Source: Microthyrium microscopicum (taxonomy: Eukaryota > Ascomycota > Dothideomycetes > Microthyriales > Microthyriaceae). From it: a DNA stretch of 64,000 bases. How positions within the stretch are numbered: the first letter of the stretch is position 1; each line of letters starts with the position of its first letter. Made by a program: the position numbers and the translations under genes. Shown here piece by piece: positions 10,819-21,799 of the stretch. The stretch covers positions 2,119,345 to 2,183,344 of the forward strand of contig MU004237.1 in assembly GCA_010405405.1 (NCBI GenBank), read 5' to 3'. The notes beneath the pieces were generated by a model that saw only the letters and a program-made list of their open reading frames with translations, was not told the DNA's origin and made no database searches.

Positions 10819-11793
10819 CTATTTACTCTCTGCACCATCTGGATGACTGTTTTCGGCCTGATCAACTTTGGGTTTCTCTTCCAACATATCTCTCCTAGCA
10901 TCCAAGGTATAATACAAACTCTTCCCCGAACTCTCCAAAGTATTCGCCAAACTAGCACCAACACCCTCCAAAGCATGAACCAATTGCGCCCGCAATCCAT
11001 CCAATCCTCCTGCAATCGTTCCAATCCATTTGACTTTTTCTATGGTGAATGGCTTACTCTCCACCCTTGCGCCCAGAAGCATCAGCTTTGGCACACCAGT
11101 CTGTACCGCCCGTTCATAGTATGCTGGATTCGCAGCTCTTCGCGGCGCCTTGAATTCTGGTGATGGTGACAATATCGAGAACACCATCTTCAAGTGCTCG
11201 GGCGACATGCGCGGAAGCGTTACGACGGCAATTGGGCCAACTAGCACAGGTTCTAGGCCGTGTTTCTTCTTCTTGCTTTCGCTCATTGCGAACTCGTAGG
11301 CTTCTTCTGAGAGCGCGTGGGTATGTACGAACGTCTCGGGGTGAGGGAGTTGGTCCGGCTTCCACCATACGTCTAGGCGGAGAGCGGCGGTCAGGATGGA
11401 GGCTTTCATGACTTGGAGTTTGATGTATTCCGCGACATTTGTGCCTTGCTCTTTATCAACTTTTTGGAGGGAGGATCTGAGGACTGTTCGAATTGCGGCC
11501 CATTCTGGAGATAAGACACTGTTGTGCTGGAATATGAGGATAATGGGGGAGGAGCGGAGAGTGGTGAGGTATTGACGAAGAAGTTGGGACTTTCGGAGTT
11601 CGGGGCGACGATGTGTAGGAGGTTGGGTTATAGGATAGTCTTTGATTGTTGAGAGTTCGGGTATGATAGAGTGATCGTGTGAATGGGGAACTTGAGCAAG
11701 AGCAGCGTACTGTCTTGATGATGTTGTGATTTGTCGTCGAGGAAAAGGGGATTTGGTCAGCTTTGAAGGAGCAACCCGTATTCGTGGCGGCAT
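10819..11793 (-). CDS. MRPL11: Mitochondrial large-subunit ribosomal protein uL10m
   Basis: One exon. Starting at 11793 gives 324 residues with a clean basic, Ser-rich presequence (MPPRIRVAPSKLTKSPFPRR), better than the Met ten codons upstream at 11823. The body matches the L10/P0 family: a segment on RKSQLLRQYLTTL and IILIFQHNSVL, a conserved GPIAVVTLP strand, and a KLMLLGARVE...FTIEKVKW segment. A C-terminal helix (LRAQLVHALEGVGASLANTLE) should form the base of the ribosomal stalk that binds bL12. It works in the mitochondrial matrix. It is transcribed divergently from TRP4 across about 450 bp. The coding strand changes from C-rich at the 5' end to G-rich at the 3' end. Confidence 0.85.
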   Translation of the reverse strand: MPPRIRVAPSKLTKSPFPRRQITTSSRQYAALAQVPHSHDHSIIPELSTIKDYPITQPPTHRRPELRKSQLLRQYLTTLRSSPIILIFQHNSVLSPEWAAIRTVLRSSLQKVDKEQGTNVAEYIKLQVMKASILTAALRLDVWWKPDQLPHPETFVHTHALSEEAYEFAMSESKKKKHGLEPVLVGPIAVVTLPRMSPEHLKMVFSILSPSPEFKAPRRAANPAYYERAVQTGVPKLMLLGARVESKPFTIEKVKWIGTIAGGLDGLRAQLVHALEGVGASLANTLESSGKSLYYTLDARRDMLEEKPKVDQAENSHPDGAESK

Positions 11794-11823
11794 AATGAGC
11801 TGTGTAAGGGATATAGAGCCCAA

Positions 11824-12241
11824 TTAGCAAGTCATTGGATCAAAATTGAAGATATGAGAGGGATAAGGCTGAAATAAAGACTGTTGCGAGCTTGAACAAC
11901 TCTTTGAAGGTCGACCAGAAAAAGATCGCAAGATCCCAAACAGGCAAGGCGTCGCAGGTTACTAAGCTCAACATCGGCATTGAGCTATCATCCGATATCG
12001 GACACAGAGCTTCAGAAATGTTTGTTGACTCTTACTCCTTGCTCCTCGCAAACTCACAATAGCAAAGAATGCAATGATGGCGATATTACATATATGACGA
12101 CCAAGAGCTAGAGTTTACAACCATCTTTCTTCTTTATTCCCCATCAGACAATTCAGCATAACGACCCCTAAGCTCTAAGTCATTTGATCCTACCGTTTCA
12201 CCAACCCGTCATTTTCACGATACAACCCTCAACCATACACA
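11824..12241. promoter_or_regulatory. Divergent promoter between uL10m and TRP4
   Basis: An intergenic stretch of just over 400 bp drives two genes in opposite directions. It ends in a pyrimidine-rich tract before the TRP4 ATG, typical of fungal transcription starts. It contains one TGACTC motif, listed separately. Confidence 0.6.
12026..12031 (+). promoter_or_regulatory. Possible CPC1/Gcn4 site (TGACTC)
   Basis: The hexamer TGACTC lies about 210 bp upstream of the TRP4 start. Cross-pathway control factors (CPC1, CpcA, Gcn4) bind TGACTC cores in front of amino-acid biosynthesis genes, including tryptophan genes. A six-base match is weak on its own; the position in front of a tryptophan gene is what raises it. 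Confidence 0.4.
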
Positions 12242-13501
12242 ATGGCCTCCGAACCAGAAAAAACCGTCCAAATAACCCCTCTCCTCAAACGACTATGGCC
12301 CGCCCCAGCCCAAGAAAACGTCGCCGCCCTTGAAATCGCCGCCGCCATATCCCACATCTTCACCAACTCCCTCACCCCCGTCCAAACCGGCGCCCTCCTC
12401 ACCGCCCTCCACTTCACCGGCCTCGACCGCGATCCCAAAGTCCTCGCCGCCTGCGCCAGCGCCATGCGCTCTGCCGCCGCACCCATCGACCACTCCGCAA
12501 TACGCACCGCAATCGCAAACCGCGTACCCAAACAAGGAACCTACGCCGGCGGCCTCGTATGTGTTGCTATTGACACTAGGTAGCTGGTACTAATAAGAGA
12601 GATGTAGTGCGATATAGTCGGCACAGGCGGCGACTCCCACAACACCTTCAACATCAGCACAACAGCCTCAATCCTCGCATCCTCCTACCTCCTAATCGCC
12701 AAACACGGCAACCGCGCCTCCACCTCGCGCTCCGGTTCCGCTGACCTTCTGCAATCCACACTCCCCACCGCCCCACTTCTCGATGCCATAACACCGTCTT
12801 CACTGTCAAAACTGTATAGCAAGACGAATTACGCATTCCTGTTCGCGCCAATCTTCCACCCTGGCATGCGCTTCGTAGCCCCAATCCGCAAAGAACTCGG
12901 CTGGCGCACAATCTTCAACCTCCTAGGCCCCCTCGCAAACCCGCTCGACTGTGCAGGTGAAACTCTCCTCGAAGCGCGCGTCATTGGTGTCGCAAGGAGG
13001 GATGTGGGACCCGCGTTTGCAGAGAGTTTGAAACTAGCCGGTGCGAAGCGTGCGTTGGTGGTTTGTGGGGATGAAGAGTTGGATGAACTTTCCTGTGCGG
13101 GCCCGACACATTGCTGGCAAGTTTCGGGGAACGCAGAGATTGAGTATTTCATGTTACATCCTAGCCATTTTGGGTTTCCAAGTCATCCACTGTCGGAAGT
13201 GGGTGGGGGCAAGGAACCGGGGGAGAATGCGGAGACGTTGATGCGGATATTGAGGGGGGAGATGGGGGAGGAGGAGGCGTTGATGCATTTTGTGCTGATT
13301 AATACGGCTGCGTTGTTGGTGATTAGTGGAATCTGTGAAGCGGACACAAGTGGGGAGGGGGATGAAGGCACGGTGATCATGGAGCGAGGACCTGGTAATG
13401 GACGCTGGAAAGAAGGGGTTCGACGAGCGCGTTTGGCGATTAAGAGTGGACGAGCATTACAAGAGTGGACGCGCTTTGTTGAAGCGACGCATAGTGTTTA
13501 G
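12242..13501 (+). CDS. TRP4: Anthranilate phosphoribosyltransferase
   Basis: Exons 12242-12556 and 12608-13501 join in phase 0 (51-bp intron) to give 402 residues. The enzyme transfers phosphoribose from PRPP to anthranilate, the second committed step of tryptophan synthesis, in the cytosol. Signature motifs are present: GTGGD at 110-114 (PRPP/Mg binding), NISTT, KHGNRASTSRSGSADLL (anthranilate and PRPP site), and RTIFNLLGPLANP. Length fits fungal Trp4. The N-terminal helical domain (LLKRLWP...LTPVQTGALLTAL) is complete, so 12242 is a safe start. The intron falls just before the GTGGD segment. The coding strand is strongly C-rich for the first 700 bp and strongly G-rich for the last 500 bp. 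Confidence 0.95.
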
Positions 13502-14194
13502 TAGAATGCGGTATGCGACGTATACCATGCCATATGAATGAGATACCCATAATTGAGACGAAGGAGAAATGATGGAAATGTTAAGATCATGATTACCATT
13601 AAATAGTATTACTCCATCTCACCCAGCCGAATCATCATCGCCCAAGCAATCGACGATTCGGGTATCCAAAATCGAGTCCAAGGCATATAGCCTTGACGCA
13701 AAGCTAACAGTACAGCAGAATCATATATACATGATAGAAAAAACCTTTAACCTAACAATCCTGTAATACAAACAAGCTGAAAAATGGGTATATAACGTTC
13801 AACGGAGGGACCACGCCGCCTTCGTGTCGGATGTTGATTTTATGGATGGGTGGAAGTATGTTGGTGGTTCATCTCTTTTGGCATTGGAAGCCGGGGGGGT
13901 GAATTTGTATCCAAGGGGGTCGGTCGTTGGTTCTGAGGTGTAGCTGATGCTTGGTAGGAATTTGGTGAGGATGGCGATGGAAGGGGCTTGCCGATGGGAC
14001 TGAGATGGCAGGCTGTGATGTAGAGCTTCTGGTGGATGGTCTAGCTCTTTCGGGTGATCGTGACCAGAGGGATATATGGTCGATAGCTGTTTGAGCTTGC
14101 GTTTGCCAGGATCTGTTGGCAATGGAGCTTTTTGTTGGATGCCGAGCTGGCCTTTGCAGACCAAGCGCAGCATATAGCCCAAGCCATCAACTCA
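13502..14194. other. Intergenic between convergent genes
   Basis: This holds the 3' ends of TRP4 and the SH3 gene. A 127-codon minus-strand frame (14182 to 13799) is proline- and histidine-rich without a recognisable domain. I treat it as 3' untranslated sequence. Confidence 0.5.
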
Positions 14195-16028
14195 TCAAGG
14201 ACTCCCACCCGGACTATGTCCACCACTTCCTGATCCCATTTCCGCCTGCACCGCATCTCCTTCAATAGTCTTCCGCCAATGTTGGGGCAGACACACACAA
14301 ACCAGTGGGAATGCTTTGATATCACCCTCACCCACTTCAGCCTGTTGATCCCGTCTACTGCCAGCTGACAAGCCACTATCTCGGTTGACATTCCGTGATC
14401 CTTCGTAGTCCTCAGCACGACTATTCAGCTTGTAGCCAGTTGCCCAGCCATCATCCCAGATACCCACAACCTTGAGCATATCACCGCGCTCTAGTTCCCA
14501 CTCATCGCCTGCTCGCGGCTGGTACGCCCAAAGGGTCGCAACGCTGTCGCCTGGGTGTATGTCGTCGCTGCTGTAGTAGTCCTTAAAATGGCTCATCTGC
14601 TCCGACTGCCCACTGCCTGGACCCTCTGGAGAACTTCCATAATTCGGGCTGCTGCTGCTCAGGTCATTGTGGTCGCGCGAAAGGCTGCCACCCCGCTTAG
14701 GCGCGCCGCCTACGACGCCAAGACCAGACCGTTGGCTTTCTGGTGTGTTGTCAAAATTGCTCGAGCTGCCTAGATAGCCACCTGCGAGAGGAGAGCCAGC
14801 GTCGCCAGTTGACGAGGAGCCTTCGAGTGCGGTCATTTGGTGCACGCGTGCGCCTTGTGGGAGGTCGATATCGCGTTGTTGCGCCGGTGAAGCGTACGCC
14901 ATACCGGGACGGCCGCGAGTTGGTGAAGGCTGATTGAAAATGCTGGGAGAACGAACGCTGCCGCGGCGTTTACGGGTTAGGAGGAAGGCAATAAGGGCAA
15001 TGAGGAGGAGGGCGCCAATAATGGAGCCAATGACGATGCCAGCAATAGCACCGCCCGAGAGGCCGTGATGGTCATTATTATGAGAAGCAGTTGCGTTACC
15101 GGTGGCGCTGGGTAGGAAGTTGCCCATGGTGGTAGTAACAGGTAGATGCACTCCCTGACAACGAGTTTCGCTTTGTGAATAGATACAGCATGAGTCGGTG
15201 GCATTAGGCGAGCTGGCGGCGCAGTAGGCACATAGACTGGGTGTGTTTCCACTGAACCCGCAGTTATCGGGTTCGTTCTGGGCACCGTGGATACAATTTG
15301 CGGTGAGAGAGTCCGGTGGGAGGGCGCATGTTGTGAAATCCGCGCGGATCTGATTAAGAGCGTTCGCTGTGGCGGAGCCGCATAGAGATGGAGTTGAGGC
15401 GATTGTTTCCTCGCTTGTTGCGAATGATGCCTATCCACTGATTAGAATTGAGAGTACCACATCATAAAGGGCCTTCTTACACATGAGTCTGCACACATGG
15501 GTTTTGTAGATGCGCCCGATAAGCCGCATGGTGTTACTGAATTTTGTACAATCGCATTGCAGATATATGTTGTTGTGTACCGAGCATATAAATTGGTCGT
15601 GTTCGTGAGATTAACACTACTACATCCAAGTAAATCCTGGTATCTATTGCAGGTTAGCGGCAATCCTCAAGCCATTGACGAGTCCTTACTTTTGTTGTGA
15701 ATAGCCTGTAGATATGTATGATTGCAATTGGCTATCAAATGACTTGACATCTGATACAAACGCCAAAAAGGGACTGTCCATGTTAGTACACGTATCCAAC
15801 CGCGTCCTGTATCTAAACTCACTATAAACCCCTCAATTGGGTATTTGTCGATACCGACGACTGATTAAAGGCTGGACACACAGTGGAGCCCGATAGGGAA
15901 ACACACTGTTGTGCCATAGCCGAAGGTAGCGCCGCAAGCAAAGCAAAGGAAAACCACGAAGCAGATGACGATGAACTCTTTGCGCGGTCGGACCGGGGGC
16001 TTGGAGTTGGTTTTGAGCAAGGTGCCAT
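14195..16028 (-). CDS. Single-pass membrane protein with Cys-rich ectodomain and cytoplasmic SH3 domain
   Basis: Four exons (16028-15823, 15773-15690, 15643-15481, 15430-14195) join in phase through introns of 49, 46 and 50 bp, each with a good branch site (TACTAAC or CTAAC in two of them). The product has 562 residues. A signal sequence (FALLAALPSAMAQQ) is followed by an ectodomain with many cysteines, among them CNAIVQNSVTPCG, CADSC, CAYC and SCC. A 25-residue transmembrane helix starts after LSG at about 278 and ends in RKRRG. The cytoplasmic part is Ser/Gly-rich and ends in an SH3 domain at about 446-535. The SH3 core ATLWAYQPRAGDEWELERGD is split from AFPLVCVCLP by a low-complexity insert. 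The layout resembles fungal Fus1/Mid-type surface sensors. Role in wall or polarity signalling is inference. Confidence 0.8.
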
Positions 16029-18300
16029 TTTTGAATTGCTCTGGGCCGCGGGGAAAGACAAAGAGATTGCAACGGCCAGCTGGAGAAGCACCCCGGTTCG
16101 GATCTGCAGGTACACTTCCTCAGGTTGAGAATGCCGAAAGCAATCCCAGTCGGTTTGCGATATTGTAAAGGGTTGTTTGTTGATGGCTTCTGGTTGACAA
16201 GGTCTTTGTCTAGCAGGAGTCTTTTTAAGTGGTGGTCACTGGGCAGACAGGTGCGGAGCTGTTGCGTGAGGTATAGGCCGGGAGGACGGCCGACCAGGTT
16301 GTTTGTTGGGATATTGGTGACCGGGGAGTATATGGAGGATGGGAGTAGGTTGGGACTGTAACGGTTTCGAAGGCCAGCCAAAAGTGTGAGTAATTAAAAT
16401 GCGACTATAGCTTCATTGAGCAGAAAGTTAGTTGATGATTCTCAAGTCGGGCGCATAGAATTGTAGTTGGGGGATTAAGAGAGACGAGCAGCCAAGTCCA
16501 TGTATGCAGGTTGTGATTGACTAGTCGTGGACAGAGCAAAAAAGAAGAAGGCGCGTCCAAAACATGAGACTTGATGGATCATGTTTGAGAATAATTCCAT
16601 CAGGGGAGGACTCTTACCTTTGCAAATGTCTCGTGGGAATTCTCCAACGAGTTACCTGGCCTGCATTGCCATCTCAACCAGTAAATCGTGTCTTGGATCT
16701 GAAAAATGCCTTTTCCCGTCTTGACGTGCTGTGTCTCGCAATTCCGATTATAGACAGAGCCGAAAATCAATTAATCCAAAGCGGCAAGCACAACAGACAT
16801 GCGGTCCAGTACAGTTTGATAGGCGATTTTGAGCAATTGGTTCAGCAGCGGCGTCGGCACGGTCGAGCGGAGTTTGTTCAGTTCAGCGGCTACTGGGAGG
16901 CTATTATTATGCTTGACAAGCGGTAAAGAGTGGCAATCAAGCAGTGATCAATGAGTGTATGTGTTGAACGAGGGACAAGCAAGTAATTATTAGATGGTAT
17001 GATAATGAACAAGGAAAGAAAAGAAAAGACAATTGATGCACGACGCAGTAATGACCGACGACGACGATAGAGTGAGTGTAGGGAACGAAAGAAGCAGCGG
17101 AGAGGGAGTGGATGGGAGCTGGGACAGGGCCTCTGGGAGTCTGGCTGTTCCTCAGGCTCTTGGTCTCACTGGCTTGCTTTCTTGTCAGCCTCTCTCAGCC
17201 CATGAATTGGCAGCAAAAAGGCAGTTCCACAATCAATCGAGTGCTTCAAGAGAAACTGCCACAAAATTGGTTGTGTTTTGCTTGCAATCTCTCTCCACAA
17301 AGTCCACCTTGGTCCACAACTTCAAATCACCGCAGTCGCGACCGGATTTCAGCCAACCACCATTCGTCCTGGCACACTCACTAGTCTCTTCCAGGCAAGG
17401 TCAATCACGCTAAGGTCCAATACAGTCAAGCGTTGCAGTCGGTACCTGCCAAGGATGGCCATAGCTCTACGCCTTGGGAAGCCACTGCCGTTGATTCCTT
17501 CCAACTCAATTTCCGTCAACAACTCCTTTTCTTCAACAGAAACACTCTCGCTAACAATTTGAGACTTGAGCTCACCAAAACGATGCGGCGCATTTGTCTA
17601 AGATATCAACCTCCCAGCCTCCCGATTATTCCTCACAATCCTTCTCTCTATCAAATGTCGTCCTGAACACATCAACAGCGATTCCCTAAATATTTGCTTT
17701 ACCTTCAAACCTCAGGCATACCATACAGCCAACCGCTTCTTTCTCGCGTGTATGAAAGGATACCATGTCAAACAAGGTAAAGAATACGTCAAATGTTTCA
17801 ACGGCTGTTCGCCCGCTCCTACCTAGTCTGTATTCCTTGCTGTTAAGCACTGCATTAAGAAATACAAGATAGGTGATTTCGCCTCCCTTTTCTCACCATG
17901 TCTTCTGAACCAAAGTCTAAAAAACAATACAACTGCGTAGAGATTAGAAGTATCCTTGCGTCTACCTTCTACTTATGTCACTATATTCATTATTTACGTC
18001 TCGTTTATGCACACATAAGGATAGATCGCTATCAACCTGGTATAACAAGCATGTTTGTGAGCGTAAAAGGCGCGCATGCGATGGATACTTGGATATACTC
18101 TAGGTCCGCTGCTACCTATACACGGAGCACGGTTATCTACTATGTACTCGTACGGTAGGTTGTATTGATAACGCGGATATATCCGACAGAATATTGGTTA
18201 TACGCTACTCTACATCTGCAGAGTACCGTCTTTTCATGAGAATCCTGGGTATCTAAATGCAAGTTGAAAAACATCACCATCACCATCACCAACATCAGCT
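16029..18300. other. Long intergenic region upstream of the SH3 gene
   Basis: About 2.3 kb with no convincing gene. Several frames of 60-180 codons exist on both strands but lack motifs and conserved-looking composition. CT- and GA-rich tracts near 16.5-17.3 kb suggest a long promoter or 5' leader for the SH3 gene. A short (CAYCAC)n tract lies near 18273-18290, just beyond the ZPR1 stop. Confidence 0.5.
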
Positions 18301-19859
18301 CTAAACCTCCTCACCGCCCTCCCCAGCACCGTTCTCCACCGCCTCCTTCTCCTTTTTATCATCCATCTCCTTCTTATGCCCCTCCTCATACCCCTCCGTC
18401 TTAATATCCCTCAACCCCAACTCCTCCTCCTCCTGTTCCGTCCTTGTATAATCCTCCACCGTAATCGCCGCATCAATCTCCCCATCCACCTCCGCCAAAC
18501 TCTGCACATAACTCCCCGCCAACGGATCCTCCAGCACCAACGTAAACTCCATCTCTCCCGCAATCGCCTTGTCCAGCTTGCTAAAGAAGCCTTCCCACCG
18601 TCCTTTCTCGTCGTGCTGTAAACTGTCGCCGCCGCCATCGGCGTCGAAGACGTTGGCTTTTAGGTCGTCGCGTACTTGCACTAGGAGACCTTCGATTGTG
18701 GTGAAGCGGCCGCCTAATGTACCTGGTTCTACGCTGAGTGCTAGCTCTGAGCAGGAAAGGGCACAGGACTCGGATTTGAGGATGTCGCGGGATAGGTCGG
18801 CGGAGTTTTTGATATGGATGGTTATGCGACGTCCTAGGTCGGGTACTGCGCCGCCGGTTTTCACTTCGTTGGATCGGTAGCCGCAGTGGGCGCAGACGGT
18901 GGACATTATGACTACTTGTTTGAAGTGGGGGATGTTTACCATCTTCATGTGTGTGTCGCAGGATTGCATGCAGCCGGGACAGGTTGCTGGGAAAGTGTAG
19001 ACTTGGTTCTCGACGATATCGTCGTCTGGATCGTGGTCGGCGTCGACGTTGTTGGTTGCTGTTGTGCCGTCGGTTGGTTGAGCGGGATACATGTGTGAGG
19101 GGTGGTATTCTGGACGCATTTCTACGCCGTCGTTGGAGGGTTCTTGGGCGGAGAGTCCGAGGGCAGTGTTTTGTTCGGGCGTGCGGTTGTAGTCTGCTCG
19201 TATGAGTTTGCCACGGGTGTCGGTGGGAGATGGCTCGATCCATGAGTTTCCGGCGGGGTCGTTGGCGGTTATGGTGAAAGGGAAGGACGTGGGTGTGCTG
19301 GATGCCATGGACTGGAGGGATGTTATGATGCTTGCGATCTTCTCGTATACTTCTGGGACGGCTTCTTTGCGCTCATCTTGCTTTTGCGACAGATCTTGCG
19401 CGATGGTTGAAAGAACTCCCTCGATGTTCGTGAGTTGGCCACGGCCCGCGGGCACTTCGAGGTCAATGTCCTCGATCCGAAGGGTACAAGTGTCGCTCTT
19501 GATGAGTTGCCGGCTTAGGTCTTCAGTGTTCTCTACTTTGAAGGTATACTTGTGACCTCTTTGTTGGATTTCGCCGGCAGATTGAATCTCGGAGTTTTTG
19601 AAGTGGCAGTGTTCGCAGGCAAAGGACATGATTATTATTTCGCGGAAGAAGGGAATCTTCGTCAGAAGGAGGCGTGTCATGCCCTGTTTGAGTTAGTTGC
19701 TGGTTCTTCATCAGGCTGTGGGCAACGTACATCTTCATGACAATTCATGCACAAACTCTCGATTTCATCGACGACTCGAGGCTCATCGTCCGTAGCATCC
19801 CCTCCGGTCGTGGCAGCTTGAGCTCCAACAGACTCGAAAAGTTGTGGTCCGGTAGACAT
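18301..19859 (-). CDS. ZPR1: ZPR1 zinc-finger protein
   Basis: Exons 19859-19731 and 19683-18301 join in phase 0 (47-bp intron, CTAAC branch) to give 503 residues. ZPR1 is an essential eukaryotic chaperone for elongation factor eEF1A and moves between cytoplasm and nucleus. Two copies of the ZPR1 module are visible. The first zinc finger uses Cys37/Cys40 and Cys66/Cys69, followed by a beta domain (LTKIPFFREIIIMSF). The second uses CPGC...CAHC around residues 280-315, with NIPHFKQVVIMS before it. The intron interrupts the first finger between its two Cys pairs, so the unspliced frame alone would lack half the finger. The C-terminal tail is acidic and low-complexity (EEEEELG, KKEKEAVENG). Confidence 0.95.
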
Positions 19860-20761
19860 GATGGGTTCAAGCGTGTTTGGTTGCGATATATGGTTCGTGG
19901 TAAGTTGATGTTTGGTGAGGTAGCGATGCGACAATAGGTCCACTTATATGCTATAGGGCGTCTTGAATAAGTTAAGATTAAAATACCGTCCAATGGGTCC
20001 AAGAAAATTGTAGTTTTGGGTTCGAAAATGGGCAGTGTTTTGAAGGAAGTTTTTGGTTGAAATTGCCCCACCAGAAATTACGAGATTGATCTCCCGAGCT
20101 CCGGAAGCTTCTGGCAAATAACATCTTCACACTTCAATATTGACTATAACCAACTCGTCATAAGGTGGGGCGTCGGATCTAATCTAAGGCTCTACCAAGA
20201 AAACATATTGCACCGCCTTCGGATTGGCTCATAGCATTCGATATCCATATTCGGTTTACTTTATCTTCTACCGATGCAACCATGAACATATAAGAAGCAG
20301 CTCCTGATCGAATTCCGACACGGGCTATGGAATCCTATAGTGTTGAACCACGAGGCAGTATTCGTCGCCCATGGAGTCAAAGCACTCCCAACATTTGAAC
20401 AGAAGGTTATATAGCGCAAGTAAAGGACAGGCCCAAAACGCCAGTGAACATGAAAACGCATCTGGTGCTCCTCGTGGGAGACATCAAAGCCAACAGCAGG
20501 CTCAATCAAATCAAGCCCATCACTTCAGAGCTTATCGTGTTGGACCTAGGAGTAGTGCTCGTCGCGAATGGATGATTAGATGATGTTTGTATTCAAAGAT
20601 GTTGCTTCAAGCACTTGATTGTCTAATAACGACTTCTGGTTCTCCTGCACCTCTTCCTGCCGCACCTTTTCCGAATTTCCTTCCTCTTGTGCTTCAGACT
20701 ACTCGTCGAAGTCATGATCGAAATCAAATCGGTCAACATCAGAGTCCTCTTCCTCATCTGC
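19860..20761. other. Intergenic, no gene seen
   Basis: ZPR1 promoter on the left, then the 3' flank of the first LPPEIR gene. Near 20640-20760 the minus strand reads as an acidic frame continuing past that gene's stop codon (DEEEDSD), possibly a former extension of the protein. Confidence 0.45.
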
Positions 20762-21799
20762 CTATTCCTCTGGTATCCAAGTGGGATTCTGGTCTTCCGA
20801 ACCCTGCCACAACATCTCACGTCTTGACCCACGGCTATTTGGTGGGTACCAAGCCCAAATTTCGCAAGGAATGTGATCTCGTTGCTCATCTATCGTCATC
20901 TCAACACAGGTGTGATAGTAATATCCTGGCCCCGATGTTGATGTTCTGGGTTTGGTTTGAAATCGCCATGCTGTAGGAACGCCGACCAAAATTCCGTGCT
21001 TTTGAAAGTATTTTTGAATTTTTCTCATCCACCATCGATGGAAGCTGAAACTCGGAGGGACAGTACCATTTCGAGGATGGTCAGGATCATCGAAGGCGAA
21101 GTTTTCTTGCCGCCCAGACACTATAGCACCGGAAGTGGTGGTTTCCAGAGCATGAGGCTGCCAGTTTCGATAGGCGCTGCCACCGTAGGAAGTGTAGGAC
21201 AACCCCGACTTCACTTGGAATTCACATGTGAATGTTTTGATCTGTTGCGCTTGGCTAAGAATCTGAATGTTGTCTTGAAGCTTCTCGCCGATTGGAAAGG
21301 CTTTAGCAACGACCGTATTTAACCAATTGCTTTTAGCTCGAACATTACAAAGCTTTGGAAATAGACTAAGCACAGTTGTAGCCCCACACCACAAGTACGA
21401 TGCTTCAACAGAAAGATGAAGACTCCGGATGCGACTCATCTGAGAAAGCGAAATGTTGAATGCTTTCTGGGACGAATTGGACGAAAGAAACAAGTGTTTC
21501 GGGTTGATAGATTCCAGCCGAAACAGATTCTCGCAATAGAGAAGTTCTGTTGCTTCCTCCGCGATTTTCTTGCATGTGCTCAGAATTTGAGGATATAGAC
21601 CGAAAGATTCGCTGGCTCTGTAAATACGAGTTATGAAGCCTGGACTGTTGTCGGGCTCCTCGTCGATGGTGATTGTCGGTATCCTCCAGATTTCATCCGG
21701 GGTAGGAAACACCAGAAGCTCTTTGTAGATCATTAGTCGAACCTCTGGTGGTAGCCTACGCAGTGAGCCGCAGTCTGAAGAAAGATTCTCTGCGGACAT
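20762..21799 (-). CDS. LPPEIR-motif protein, paralogue 1 (2EXR/DUF7730/F-box-related)
   Basis: A single exon of 345 codons. The N-terminus carries LRRLPPEVRLMIYKELLV, the short helical motif typical of a large family of fungus-specific proteins annotated as 2EXR, DUF7730 or F-box-like. About 60 residues later comes the second family signature, ILSTCKKIAEEATELLY..N.FRL. The C-terminal half has FSFHRWWMRKIQ, GVPTAWRF and DHIPCEIW segments shared with paralogues 2 and 4. Molecular role is unknown; similarity to F-box motifs makes a protein-interaction role possible. It is the first of five same-strand family members within 11 kb. Confidence 0.75.
   Translation of the reverse strand: MSAENLSSDCGSLRRLPPEVRLMIYKELLVFPTPDEIWRIPTITIDEEPDNSPGFITRIYRASESFGLYPQILSTCKKIAEEATELLYCENLFRLESINPKHLFLSSNSSQKAFNISLSQMSRIRSLHLSVEASYLWCGATTVLSLFPKLCNVRAKSNWLNTVVAKAFPIGEKLQDNIQILSQAQQIKTFTCEFQVKSGLSYTSYGGSAYRNWQPHALETTTSGAIVSGRQENFAFDDPDHPRNGTVPPSFSFHRWWMRKIQKYFQKHGILVGVPTAWRFQTKPRTSTSGPGYYYHTCVEMTIDEQRDHIPCEIWAWYPPNSRGSRREMLWQGSEDQNPTWIPEE

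Noticed and set aside
11824-11830. Extended uL10m start in another frame (124-codon frame to 11830)
   Set aside because: Out of frame with the conserved ribosomal protein body.
16564-17666. Plus-strand frames of 77-126 codons in the long intergenic region
   Set aside because: No motif, no splice-consistent continuation; composition looks like promoter or leader sequence.
18581-19243. 220-codon minus-strand frame within ZPR1
   Set aside because: Arginine/histidine-rich out-of-frame reading of ZPR1 coding sequence.
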